NCBI GenBank assembly: GCA_963810555.1
Contig: CAWENX010000017.1
Coordinates: 124,001 to 188,000 of the forward strand
DNA length: 64,000 nucleotides
Direction of reading: 5' to 3'
DNA from: G963677325 sp963810555
GTDB taxonomy: Bacteria > Bacteroidota > Bacteroidia > Bacteroidales > Prolixibacteraceae
Position numbers and translations under genes: made by a program. The notes below the pieces were generated by a model, which worked only from the letters and a program-made list of their open reading frames with translations, did no database searches and was not told the origin of the DNA. Of the stretch, positions 8,656-17,511 are shown one piece after another (position 1 is the first letter of the stretch; every line of letters starts with the position of its first letter).

Positions 8656-10308
8656 CTAAAGGGCATATTTTGCCACAAGAGGCATTTTACGCCCAAAACC
8701 AAAAGCCTTCGATGAGACACGAAGGATGGGAGGAGCCTGAAATCTTTTGTATTCCGTTCGGTTGACCATCAAAACAGTCTTATGAACTGTTTCTTCATCA
8801 TATCCCGATGCAATGATTTCTGCAGGGCTTTTGGCCAGTTCTATGTAATCGAACAATATTTTATCAAGAATCTCATAATCAGGCAGCGAGTCGGTATCCT
8901 TCTGCCCCGGCTTTAATTCTGCTGAGGGCGGTTTGGCAATTGTATTTAAAGGTATGATCTCCTCATCCTTATTGATAAATCTTGCCAGCCTGAAGACATC
9001 GGTCTTATAAACATCCCCCAAAACAGATAAGCTGCCGTTCATGTCGCCGTAAAGAGTTCCGTAACCGACTGCAGCCTCACTTTTATTGCTTGTGTTCAAA
9101 AGGATATGGCCAAATTTGTTGGATACGCCCATAAGCAATGTTCCGCGAATTCTTGCCTGGATATTTTCTTCAGCTATATCGTGGGGCAGATTATTGAAAA
9201 CAGGGGCGAGCGTTGAATCAAAAGCTTCTACAATATCATGTATTTTAATTATATCATACCGTATATTCAGATTTTTTGTCAATGTAATGGCATCCTCTAC
9301 AGAATGACCGGACGAAAATTTTGAAGGCATCAGAAGCACCCGGATATTTTCTGCCCCAAGAGCGCGTTCAGCAAGGACAAGCGTGACAGCGGAATCTATC
9401 CCACCTGAAAGACCAAGCGTGGCTTTAGTAAATCCGTTTTTCCGGAAAAAATCCTGTATTCCCATTACCAGCGCTGAATAAATCTTTTCAATTGTACCCG
9501 TTTCGGCTTGCAATTCAGGCGTCGAAGTGATCTTTGTGGTATCAACAACTGCGAAATCAGGTTTAAAATAGGCCAATTCCATAATTACTTTCCCGTGAGG
9601 ATCGATAAACAATGATCCGCCGTCAAAAATAAGCTCGGTCTGAGCGCCGACCTGATTTACATAAATAACCGGGACATTATATTCCCTGGCATTATCAAGT
9701 AAAATCTCTTTCCTGAATTTTTCCTGGTTGTATGAGAACGGAGAGGCTGAAATATTGATCACCAGATCAGGATTTTGCCTGCAGTATTCTTCCATTGGAC
9801 AGCTGGAATATAATTTTTCCCTCCCAAATGCAGTCAGAACGGGCTGATTGAACCACAAGTCTTCACAAACAGTTATTGCCAGTTTTAATCCATTATACTC
9901 TATGAGATTAAATTCAGTATTTGGCTCAAAATGGCGGTACTCATCAAAGATATCATATGTGGGTAACAGAGTTTTGCTGTGAATACTTTCAATCTTACCG
10001 TCCTTTAAAAAATAGGCGGAATTATGAAGCATCTTACCTTCAGGACTCTTATTAATACTTGGGCCGCCTACAATTGCTGCAATACCTTTGCAATGAGCAG
10101 CAATCAAATTGATGGATTCAATACAGCGTGCTATAAATTCACGCCGCTCAAGAAGATCATTGGGATAATACCCGCATACGGCAAGTTCCGAAAAAATAAC
10201 CAACTCAGCGCCAAGTTTTTGGGCTTTATTTATATGATCGATAATCTGGGCACGATTGTCGATAAAATTTCCAATGTGATAATTTAACTGTGCAAGCGCT
10301 ATTTTCAT
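8656..10308 (-). CDS. nadE: Glutamine-dependent NAD+ synthetase
   Basis: It makes NAD+ from deamido-NAD+, ATP and glutamine. The N-terminal nitrilase-type glutaminase (about 1-260) shows the E-K-C triad: E41 in FSELAV, K112 in SKTLLPTYD and C148 in TVCEDLWF. The C-terminal synthetase has the PP-loop SGGIDSA near residue 303 and a closing PPSAELKPGQ-type segment. The 550-residue length suits the single-chain glutamine-using form. The gldB-like gene nearby is a common Bacteroidetes neighbour of nadE. Confidence 0.95.
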   Translation of the reverse strand: MKIALAQLNYHIGNFIDNRAQIIDHINKAQKLGAELVIFSELAVCGYYPNDLLERREFIARCIESINLIAAHCKGIAAIVGGPSINKSPEGKMLHNSAYFLKDGKIESIHSKTLLPTYDIFDEYRHFEPNTEFNLIEYNGLKLAITVCEDLWFNQPVLTAFGREKLYSSCPMEEYCRQNPDLVINISASPFSYNQEKFRKEILLDNAREYNVPVIYVNQVGAQTELIFDGGSLFIDPHGKVIMELAYFKPDFAVVDTTKITSTPELQAETGTIEKIYSALVMGIQDFFRKNGFTKATLGLSGGIDSAVTLVLAERALGAENIRVLLMPSKFSSGHSVEDAITLTKNLNIRYDIIKIHDIVEAFDSTLAPVFNNLPHDIAEENIQARIRGTLLMGVSNKFGHILLNTSNKSEAAVGYGTLYGDMNGSLSVLGDVYKTDVFRLARFINKDEEIIPLNTIAKPPSAELKPGQKDTDSLPDYEILDKILFDYIELAKSPAEIIASGYDEETVHKTVLMVNRTEYKRFQAPPILRVSSKAFGFGRKMPLVAKYAL

Positions 10309-10319
10309 TTCTTTTACAA

Positions 10320-10356
10320 TTTAAACCCTAAAGGTTTCGGAAACCTTTAGGGTTTC
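10320..10356. repeat. Long palindrome between nadE and the OMP gene
   Basis: The arms AAACCCTAAAGGTTTC and its near-complement AAACCTTTAGGGTTT surround a two-base centre. It sits between the minus-strand beta-barrel gene stop (10371) and the nadE start (10308), so it could terminate the first transcript. It has a T run only on the plus side, so I call it a repeat first and a terminator second. Confidence 0.75.
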
Positions 10357-10370
10357 CTTAAGTTAAGTAC

Positions 10371-11024
10371 TTAAAAAACAAATCCAAGTCTTATACGCAG
10401 TGTATTCAGTGTGGTTATATCCCTCACCGTCTGGTTGGATGTGGTGTCAAAAAAAGTTCCCGTATAGATCAGTCCGGCTGTTAAATAATTCCGGTGGCCA
10501 AGATCATAATTAATCCCGCCGCCGACGTTAAGTCCAATATTGAACAGTCTCATTTCATCATTAACTGTCTCTTTGTAAAAAGACCCGTCGGAAGTTGTTG
10601 CCTTTGCTTTAATATTCAGCCAGTTGTTTAAACCAAATTGTGCAAAAAAGCGTGTCCTGTTAAAATCCTTCGACATTAATTTTAAAGCCAAAGGAATTTC
10701 AAGATATCTCAGGCGATAATCAACGGAAGTGCCGGCAGGAAGTAATTTGTCACTGAAGGATACAGGGATTTTGTACCTTAAAGAACCTCCTGTTGAACTG
10801 ACTGTCAATCCGGTTGTGATAGCATACCTTTCAGAATGCAGAAACACATCCCCTTCTATACCGTAGGCAAATCCCAGATAGTTTTTTCCGTTAATTACAT
10901 TATTTGATCCCGATTTCATCCATGTAATTTGCGGACTGGCAATGAAGGCAAAAGTGACATCTCTCTGCGCCATGGCCATTGAATAAGACAATGTCAGCAA
11001 GCTGAAAAAGATTATTTTTTTCAT
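10371..11024 (-). CDS. PorT-like outer-membrane beta-barrel protein
   Basis: This is a small outer-membrane barrel of the type Bacteroidetes encode in many copies, with no specific role visible. Starting at the ATG at 11024 it has a clean signal peptide (KKIIFFSLLTLSYSMAMAQ) and then alternating hydrophobic/aromatic strands ending in the outer-membrane terminal motif RIRLGFVF. A start at 11033 would only add MIS. It is divergent from gldB. Confidence 0.75.
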   Translation of the reverse strand: MKKIIFFSLLTLSYSMAMAQRDVTFAFIASPQITWMKSGSNNVINGKNYLGFAYGIEGDVFLHSERYAITTGLTVSSTGGSLRYKIPVSFSDKLLPAGTSVDYRLRYLEIPLALKLMSKDFNRTRFFAQFGLNNWLNIKAKATTSDGSFYKETVNDEMRLFNIGLNVGGGINYDLGHRNYLTAGLIYTGTFFDTTSNQTVRDITTLNTLRIRLGFVF

Positions 11025-11129
11025 AGAAATCAATTTAATTTAGTCATCCCAATCTTATTCAAGCCATTTTGTACTTTTACAGTTTGAATCAAACAAAATT
11101 AGTTAAAATTCAAAATCTGTAATCAATGC

Positions 11130-12134
11130 ATGAGGTTATTCTGTTTAATAGCGATCACTTTTCTTTCCCTCTGGTCCTGCCGGCAAAATCCGTTAAAACC
11201 GGATATCTCGAATATTAACGTCAAAATCAGTATCAAACGTCTGGACCGGGATTTGTTTAAAGTCACGCCTCAAAATCAGGATACCTCAATCAAAGAACTG
11301 AGGAACGATTACGGGGAGTTTTTTACGATATACAATGAGAATATTATTTCTCTTGGAAATCCATCTGATCCACAATACCCGGCTTATTTACAGGCATTTC
11401 TGACCGACAGCATGAGGAAGGCTTCCAGGAAAACGACAGACTCTGTTTTTAATTCATTGAACTGGCTGGAAAATAAATTGCAAACCGCCTTCAGATATTA
11501 TAAGTACTATTTCCCTCAAAAAGATATTCCCCAAATCTATACAATGATTTCAGGCTTTAACCAGTCAATAGTTACGATTCCGGGCGCTGTCGGGATAAGT
11601 CTGGATAACTATCTGGGCACAAAATGCCCGTATTACATGATGCTCAGACTTCCTGAGTATAAAAGGATGAATATGTATCCTGGTAAAATTCCCACGGATG
11701 TGCTCTATGCGTGGGGCCTTTCCGAATTTCTAAAAAACGATAACAAAGATAATCTGCTTTCGGAGATGGTTTACCAGGGAAAACTTATGTATTTTCTCGA
11801 TTGTATGTTTCCGGATGATCAGGATTATTTAAAAATAGGTTATGAACCTGATAAAATAGAATGGTGTAAATCGCATGAGAATTCCATGTGGACTTATCTG
11901 ATCGAAAACAGGCTGCTTTATAATGATGATCGCATGAATATTCGAAGATTTACAGGCCCTGCTCCCTTTACCTCAAGTTTTACCCAGCAATCGCCCGGAA
12001 GAACCGGCATATGGATCGGATGGCAGATAGTCAGACATTATATGAAGAAGAATCCTCAAATCGGCCTTGCTGAACTCATGAAAGAAAACGATTCTCAAAA
12101 AATATTGAATCAATCAGGATATTCACCTGAATGA
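11130..12134 (+). CDS. gldB: GldB-like gliding-motility lipoprotein
   Basis: GldB is a lipoprotein needed for Bacteroidetes gliding and type IX secretion in gliding species, and homologues occur in non-gliders. The 334-residue protein has a signal peptide with lipobox-like LSLWSC (Cys 17). The body matches my memory of the family, with the early KRLDRDLF segment, a central MISGFNQS region, and late EWCKSHE and GRTGIWIGWQIVRHY. Adjacency to nadE supports the call. No other gld genes are in the window, so motility cannot be inferred. Confidence 0.82.
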   Translation: MRLFCLIAITFLSLWSCRQNPLKPDISNINVKISIKRLDRDLFKVTPQNQDTSIKELRNDYGEFFTIYNENIISLGNPSDPQYPAYLQAFLTDSMRKASRKTTDSVFNSLNWLENKLQTAFRYYKYYFPQKDIPQIYTMISGFNQSIVTIPGAVGISLDNYLGTKCPYYMMLRLPEYKRMNMYPGKIPTDVLYAWGLSEFLKNDNKDNLLSEMVYQGKLMYFLDCMFPDDQDYLKIGYEPDKIEWCKSHENSMWTYLIENRLLYNDDRMNIRRFTGPAPFTSSFTQQSPGRTGIWIGWQIVRHYMKKNPQIGLAELMKENDSQKILNQSGYSPE

Positions 12135-12356
12135 TTCAGTGTTTCAATGTTTCAGTTTTACAGTATTGAAGCGTCTTAATTTGAAACTTTGATCCCGCAT
12201 CCCGCACGTGCGGGAGGACCGGAATTCTCACATCATTCTATAAACATGCCCATTCCCCGGATTTAATCCAAAGTTTAAATTTTGAATGCATTTGACTCCT
12301 GAAAGAGATGACCCTGTCCTTTTCAACGCCATACCAGGTCTATACCAAATCCATAT

Positions 12357-12457
12357 TTTCTACACTATTTCTGCACTATTTCTGCACTATTTCTGCACTA
12401 TTTCTGCACTATTTCTGCACTAATTAGTGCAAATACGGTGTTTAGGTAGTGAAGAAA
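12357..12457. repeat. 11-bp-unit intergenic element, copy B
   Basis: Six head-to-tail 11-bp units of TTTCTGCACTA (the first with TACACTA) run from 12357 to 12422. Inverted units follow at 12425 (TAGTGCAAATA) and 12447 (TAGTGAAGAAA), exactly 22 bp apart. CGGTGTTTA, the boundary word seen at other copies, lies between them. Confidence 0.85.
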
Positions 12458-12607
12458 TTGTGTTTATAATATGAGCATGATACGGGCATGGTAAGGTGAA
12501 GGTCAGGCGAAGGATTGCAGGGATCAGGTAAAAGAATTAGCCTTTCGGGAGGTTATTTGGGAAGTAGTATATTTTTATTCATAACCCCGGTTAAATTGGG
12601 AATTCAA

Positions 12608-12643
12608 CAAAAAAGGTTGCCGAAACGCTTCCGGCAACCTTTT
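12608..12643 (-). terminator. Rho-independent terminator after the DUF1080 gene
   Basis: The stem is AAAAGGTTGCCG (12611-12622) paired with CGGCAACCTTTT (12632-12643), with a 9-nt loop. On the minus strand it is followed by a run of seven T, 23 bp beyond the DUF1080 stop. It could also stop plus-strand transcripts. Confidence 0.85.
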
Positions 12644-12665
12644 CAGTGTATTGAAATCTAAAATA

Positions 12666-13472
12666 TTATAAAGGCCGAATCTTTATATTACGATACCAAA
12701 CATCGTTTCCATGATCCTGCAAACCGATATAACCTTCTTTCGGAACGTCGGCCCAGTCAGGATTTAAGGCAGGGAACTTGGAGTTTTTAACCAATTCCTT
12801 CCATTCAGGGGTCCACAAATGGTATTCGACTACCGATTCGCCGTTTTGTTTGTAAACAACGGTACCCTGGTAACAAATAATTTCAACTGAATTCCATTGG
12901 CCTGCAGGTTTTGTGTTCTGCGGCTTGGCAGGAATCAGGTCGTAAAGTGAACCGGCTTTGCGGTTGCCATCTTTGCCTAACAAAGCATCCGGGTGGCGAT
13001 CGTTGTCGAGAACCTGCATCTCCGGAGCAGTCCTATAAATCTCCCATCCCGGAACTTCTTTGCCAAGAATAAAAATACCCGAATTGCCGCCTTCGGAAAT
13101 TTTCCATTCCATTTTCAGATCAAAGTTGGAAAATTTTTTATCATAAATGATGTCGCCGCCATTGGTGGCTCCGGCTTCACCATTACCCGACCCGATAAGA
13201 TGGAAGGTGCCGTCCTCAACTTTCCAGGCTTCGGGAAAATCTTTTTTGTTATACCCTCTCCATCCTGTGCTCGTTTTTCCGTCAAACAATAATACCCAGC
13301 CCTGGGCTTTTTCTGCATCGGTAAGGGTATTCACAGGACCCTGATCACAGCACGCCGCATTTTTAAGATTTGCATCTGAAACAGCTTTCTGAGCTTCCTT
13401 TTTATTTGACTGCATATTGCAGCCTGCGAATAAAAAAACAGAAATAAATAAAATCAAACTAAAATTTTTCAT
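12666..13472 (-). CDS. DUF1080 (3-keto-disaccharide hydrolase-type) lipoprotein
   Basis: The signal peptide ends in the lipobox LFAGC (Cys 18), so the protein should be anchored on the periplasmic or outer side. From about residue 55 there is one DUF1080 domain, a concanavalin-like sandwich with GWVLLFDGKTSTGW, SNFDLKMEWKIS and GNSGIF, ending WYRNIKIRPL. DUF1080 proteins act on glycosides, and some hydrolyse 3-keto-glucosides made by Gfo/Idh/MocA dehydrogenases. Such a dehydrogenase (58191-59570) lies in the window, but far away. A strong terminator follows the gene. Confidence 0.9.
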   Translation of the reverse strand: MKNFSLILFISVFLFAGCNMQSNKKEAQKAVSDANLKNAACCDQGPVNTLTDAEKAQGWVLLFDGKTSTGWRGYNKKDFPEAWKVEDGTFHLIGSGNGEAGATNGGDIIYDKKFSNFDLKMEWKISEGGNSGIFILGKEVPGWEIYRTAPEMQVLDNDRHPDALLGKDGNRKAGSLYDLIPAKPQNTKPAGQWNSVEIICYQGTVVYKQNGESVVEYHLWTPEWKELVKNSKFPALNPDWADVPKEGYIGLQDHGNDVWYRNIKIRPL

Positions 13473-13676
13473 CGATCTCTTTCTTAATTAACAATATGTG
13501 AGTAATTACTATAAGCAAATAAACCAAAATTTAAAATCAATTGCAAATGATCTCATTCGACTTGCAAAGTTTCAAAATACTTTTGATATATTTTCATTTT
13601 CGAAGTCTAAATTTTTATCATTGGATTGACAATCAATATCAGGGATAGACTGAACATTACAAGTGAATATATGTTT

Positions 13677-13684
13677 TAAATTTG
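13677..13684 (+). promoter_or_regulatory. Candidate -7 box for pfkA
   Basis: TAAATTTG matches TAnnTTTG and lies about 53 bp upstream of the pfkA ATG. I see no convincing TTTG at the -33 position. Confidence 0.35.
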
Positions 13685-13737
13685 TAGTTTGAATATTCGG
13701 GTGTCCAATAATAATCACAAAAATTAGGAATAGTAAT

Positions 13738-14778
13738 ATGGCTAAGAAAATAGCAATTCTGACGGCAGGAGGAGATTGTCCCGGTCTGAATGCAGCAATA
13801 AGAGGGGTTGGAAAAACCGCAATTGTCAACCATGGAATGGAAGTCATCGGATTTACCGCCGGCTTTAGCGGATTGATCCGAAAAGAATACGTAGAACTCG
13901 ATGAAACCAAGTTGTCCGGAATTCTCACACTTGGCGGAACCATACTGGGCACATCACGTGAAAAACCTTTTAAAATTGAGAAGGGAGAAGATTTCAATGA
14001 TAAACCGGAACTCATCAAAAAAACCTATGAAGAACTGGGATTGGATTGTGTTGTATGCATAGGAGGAAACGGGACCATGAACACTGCCTACCTTCTTTCA
14101 CAGGAAGGGCTTAATGTGATTGGGATTCCCAAAACAATTGACAATGACGTTTACGGAACAGAAATTACATTTGGTTTTGATTCTGCCGTAAGCATTGCAA
14201 CAGAGGCAATTGACCGGTTGCATTCTACTGCAAATTCACATCAGCGCGCCATGGTTATAGAAGTGATGGGACATCATGCCGGATGGATTGCACTTTATTC
14301 CGGATTGGCCGCGGGTGGAGATATCATTCTGATTCCCGAGATAAAGTATAATGTAGAAAGTGTGTGCAAAAGTATAGAAGATCGTTTTTCAAAAGGAAAA
14401 ACAGCAGCAATTGTAGTTGTGGCCGAAGGAATTGAAAAGCCTGACAAGATTTCTGCGGCCGCTTACCTTGTTGATAAAATAGGGCGGCTCACGGGTGTAG
14501 AAGCCCGTGAAACAAGGCTGGGTTATATTCAGAGGGGGGGCAGTCCTTCTGCAATGGACCGATTACTTGCAACACAATACGGCGCTTATGCTGCGGAATT
14601 GATCGCAAAAGGGCAATACGGACTGATGGTAAACATCCACAAAGGAGTATTGGGATCAATCCCGCTTTCGAAGGTGGGGAATAAGCTCAGATTGGTGGAT
14701 CCGATGGACCCGCTGATAATAAAAGCCAGAAATATGTCTGTTTTGTTCGGGGATGAAAAGATGATGGCTGCTGTCTGA
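13738..14778 (+). CDS. pfkA: 6-phosphofructokinase
   Basis: It catalyses phosphorylation of fructose-6-phosphate in glycolysis. The 346-residue protein begins AILTAGGDCPGLN and has EVMGHHAGW and GYIQRGGSPSAMDR. The nucleotide site reads GGNGT (109-113), where E. coli has GGDGS, and the substrate loop reads PKTIDND (131-137), where E. coli has PGTIDND. Gly at the second position argues for ATP. Lys 132 is typical of the PPi and group III enzymes, and Asn 111 replaces the usual Mg-binding Asp. ATP versus PPi use is therefore not certain from sequence. Confidence 0.93.
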   Translation: MAKKIAILTAGGDCPGLNAAIRGVGKTAIVNHGMEVIGFTAGFSGLIRKEYVELDETKLSGILTLGGTILGTSREKPFKIEKGEDFNDKPELIKKTYEELGLDCVVCIGGNGTMNTAYLLSQEGLNVIGIPKTIDNDVYGTEITFGFDSAVSIATEAIDRLHSTANSHQRAMVIEVMGHHAGWIALYSGLAAGGDIILIPEIKYNVESVCKSIEDRFSKGKTAAIVVVAEGIEKPDKISAAAYLVDKIGRLTGVEARETRLGYIQRGGSPSAMDRLLATQYGAYAAELIAKGQYGLMVNIHKGVLGSIPLSKVGNKLRLVDPMDPLIIKARNMSVLFGDEKMMAAV

Positions 14779-15003
14779 AAGATGAGTATAAAATGTTATT
14801 TATTCTCTGAAATTTTTGATTTGAATTATTAAAACATCCATAGAAGTAAATTTGCAGTAATAAAAATTCCCGGAATATTAATATTTTTTTTAGTTTTGCT
14901 GGTTGTACTGCTATACATCAATTAGATGGTCGATTATTTGAAACTTAATCTTTACTAAAACAAAAATTTATTGAATGTAAAATAACACATTTAATTATAT
15001 ATT

Positions 15004-16107
15004 ATGAAAAGAATAATTACCCTTTTATCAGTTTTCTTATTAATTATTGGCCTCCAAATCACTTATGGACAAGGACAGGCTGATATTAAATTCGACAATA
15101 CGAACCACCAGTATGGGAAAATAAAGGAAGATGGCGGTCCTGCAGTTCACAATTTTACCTTTGCCAATACGGGAAGTGTACCCCTGATTATTTCTTCAGT
15201 TAATGCCTCATGCGGCTGTACCACCCCGGAATGGAGCAAGGAACCTGTTCTACCAGGAAAATCAGGATTTATCAAGGTTTCATACGACCCGAGAAACCGG
15301 CCCGGGAATTTCAACAAATCAATTACCGTCATTGCTAATGTCCCTAATTCCGCCAGGGTTTTGACGATATCCGGAGAAGTCATCCCGCGTGTCAAGACTA
15401 TTGAAGAATTATATCCAATGGTTGTGGGTAAATTACGGATGAAGAACAGTTACCTGTCCTTTGTTAAAATTAAAGACAATGAAATCAAAACCGATTCGAT
15501 TCATTATTACAATCCGGGAACTGAACCAGTGAAGATCGGATATAAGTTTATACCTCCTTACATAACAATTAAAGCTGTGCCGGAAGTGGTTCAACCCAAA
15601 GAAAAAGGTTATTTCCTGGTCACATATGATGGGAACAAAAAACCGGATTACGGATTCCAGATAAACCGTATTTATTTATTATTTGACGGACAAGACAATA
15701 CCAATTATGCTGTAACTGTCAGTGCAACAATTGAGGAGGATTTTTCAAAACTAAGCGCTTCCGATATCGCCAATGCTCCGAAAATTGACTTTAATTCCAA
15801 AGTATTTAATTTTGGCGAAATTACCCAGGGTGAAAAAGCCGATTATGTCTTTAAAATCATGAATAAAGGCAAAAAGGATCTTATAATCCGAAGCGCTAAA
15901 GCATCATGTGGCTGCACAGCCGCCCAACCCGGAACAAACCTTATAAAACCCGGAGAAAGTACAGATCTGAAAGTCACCTATAATTCACAGGGAGCTTCAG
16001 GCCGACAAAACAAAACTGTTACTGTTATATCAAATGACCCAAATCAGGCTACTGTAGTTTTACAGGTAACGGGAGAAGTTAAAAAGAAAGATGAAGCTTC
16101 GAAATAG
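15004..16107 (+). CDS. Secreted protein with two DUF1573 domains
   Basis: A signal peptide (about residues 1-23) is followed by two immunoglobulin-like DUF1573 domains, at about 28-127 and about 263-360. Each has the hallmark SCGCT, with cysteine pairs at 70/72 and about 302/304, followed by PG(K/E)S and a TVT/SNDP strand. The middle region (130-250) is a related but Cys-free sandwich. DUF1573 proteins are abundant in Bacteroidetes and their function is unknown. A possible -7 box TAGTTTTG lies at 14891-14898. Confidence 0.85.
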   Translation: MKRIITLLSVFLLIIGLQITYGQGQADIKFDNTNHQYGKIKEDGGPAVHNFTFANTGSVPLIISSVNASCGCTTPEWSKEPVLPGKSGFIKVSYDPRNRPGNFNKSITVIANVPNSARVLTISGEVIPRVKTIEELYPMVVGKLRMKNSYLSFVKIKDNEIKTDSIHYYNPGTEPVKIGYKFIPPYITIKAVPEVVQPKEKGYFLVTYDGNKKPDYGFQINRIYLLFDGQDNTNYAVTVSATIEEDFSKLSASDIANAPKIDFNSKVFNFGEITQGEKADYVFKIMNKGKKDLIIRSAKASCGCTAAQPGTNLIKPGESTDLKVTYNSQGASGRQNKTVTVISNDPNQATVVLQVTGEVKKKDEASK

Positions 16108-16120
16108 AAGCTGTAGGCAG

Positions 16121-16319
16121 TAGGAAGAATGAACAATAATCAGTAATCAGTTATCAGGAATCAGTAGAGAGTTAAAAATGTCACTGATAATTAATTGCAG
16201 TTCATTATTTTTTCCCTTACAGAGGGTAAAAATAACCACTTTCATAAAATACCGCTGATTATAGAAAAAGCTTTGTACTGTCCACTGATTACTGGTTACT
16301 GATTACTGATTACTAATTT
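16121..16319. repeat. Inverted blocks of ATCAGTAATCAG words
   Basis: AATCAGTAATCAG words at 16138-16165 are matched by the inverse CTGATTACT words at 16283-16315, which run up to the meaB ATG. Similar words recur at about 50390-50405 and 60940-60970. These low-complexity blocks do not encode anything I can see. Confidence 0.6.
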
Positions 16320-17429
16320 ATGCGCCATCCTGAAAATGATTCAAAATACACCGGTCTGAATGTCAATTCAGGTATTGAAAGGCCGGATGATGTGAATCAG
16401 GAATCGGTTAACAGGTACCTTAAAACAAATAAACGACGGGTATTATCAGCAGATGAATACATGCAGGGAATCCTGGCTGGAAATATTTCACTGCTGAGTC
16501 AGGCTATCACACTTGTAGAAAGCAATAAAATTGAACACCAAAAGATTGCCCAGGAGATCATTCTGAAATGTCTTCCCTTTTCCGGAAATTCAATAAGAAT
16601 CGGCATTACAGGAGTGCCCGGTGCAGGGAAAAGTACTTTTATAGAATCATTAGGAAAACTTCTTACCTCAAAAGGAAACAAGTTAGCTGTACTGGCCATC
16701 GATCCAAGCTCAGAGCGGTCAAAAGGTTCTATACTTGCAGATAAAACGAGAATGGAGGAACTTGCTTCCAATCCATTGGCTTATATTCGTCCAAGCCCTT
16801 CAGCAGGTTCTTTGGGAGGAGTTGCCCGTAAAACGAGAGAAACCGTCATTTTGTGTGAAGCGGCAGGCTTTAATACAATATTTATAGAAACTGTCGGAGT
16901 AGGACAATCGGAAACGGCAGTGCATTCCATGGCAGACTTTTTCCTGCTGATTCAGATTGCAGGAGCAGGCGATGAACTCCAGGGAATAAAAAGGGGAATC
17001 ATGGAGATGGCTGATGCGATCATAGTTAACAAGGCTGACGGGGAAAATATTGAGAAGGCAAATTTAGCCGCAGCGCAATTTCGAAACGCATTGCACCTGT
17101 TCCCTTCATCACCCTCCGGATGGAGTCCTTGTGTATTGACCTGTTCAGCAAAACAAGGGACCGGGATTTCAGAAATATGGGAAACGATTAGCGAATATAT
17201 TGAATTAACCAGGGATAATCAATACTTTGAGAACCGTCGTCGTGATCAGGCTAAATTCTGGATGTATGAAACAATTAATGACAACCTGAAAAATAATTTT
17301 TATCATGATCCCTGGATAAGACATCAGTTGGCCAATTATGAGAAACTTGTCCTTAGCGAAAAAATGACCTCATTCGCCGCAGCAAATAAACTTCTTGACC
17401 ACTTCTTCCGAAATACCGGGGATAAATAG
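16320..17429 (+). CDS. meaB: MeaB/ArgK-type GTPase chaperone of methylmalonyl-CoA mutase
   Basis: MeaB is a G3E-family GTPase that guards B12 loading and repair of methylmalonyl-CoA mutase. The 369-residue protein shows Walker A GVPGAGKS (about 98-105), the DPSSERSKGSILADKTRM segment, ETVGVGQSE as the switch, and the NKAD specificity motif. An alpha-helical dimerisation arm forms the C-terminus. The mutase subunits are not in the window. The start codon follows directly on a block of CTGATTACTGATTAC words, so its leader is repeat-derived. Propionate/succinate metabolism is inferred. Confidence 0.93.
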   Translation: MRHPENDSKYTGLNVNSGIERPDDVNQESVNRYLKTNKRRVLSADEYMQGILAGNISLLSQAITLVESNKIEHQKIAQEIILKCLPFSGNSIRIGITGVPGAGKSTFIESLGKLLTSKGNKLAVLAIDPSSERSKGSILADKTRMEELASNPLAYIRPSPSAGSLGGVARKTRETVILCEAAGFNTIFIETVGVGQSETAVHSMADFFLLIQIAGAGDELQGIKRGIMEMADAIIVNKADGENIEKANLAAAQFRNALHLFPSSPSGWSPCVLTCSAKQGTGISEIWETISEYIELTRDNQYFENRRRDQAKFWMYETINDNLKNNFYHDPWIRHQLANYEKLVLSEKMTSFAAANKLLDHFFRNTGDK

Positions 17430-17435
17430 GAACTC

Positions 17436-17465
17436 TTTGTCAAATGAAATGTTTTGATACCTTTG
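17436..17465 (+). promoter_or_regulatory. Promoter for the TlpA-family gene
   Basis: TTTG (17436-17439), an 18-bp spacer and TACCTTTG (17458-17465) closely fit the Bacteroidetes consensus TTTG/TAnnTTTG. The leader would be about 40 nt before the ATG at 17512, which supports that start over 17482. Confidence 0.6.
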
Positions 17466-17511
17466 CTGTTTTTAATACTTATTGGTTAATAATTTCAATA
17501 ATAAATATTTG

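Larger units (their letters stand above)
12135..12665. other. Convergent intergenic region with palindrome and 11-bp array
   Basis: This 531-bp gap lies between the gldB stop and the DUF1080 gene stop. It contains the palindrome CCCGCACGTGCGGG (12201-12214), the 11-bp-unit array at 12357-12457 and the terminator at 12608-12643. I see no coding sequence. Confidence 0.7.

Noticed and set aside
13572..14018. Minus-strand 148-codon frame over the start of pfkA
   Set aside because: It is a shadow of pfkA, which has full family motifs on the plus strand.
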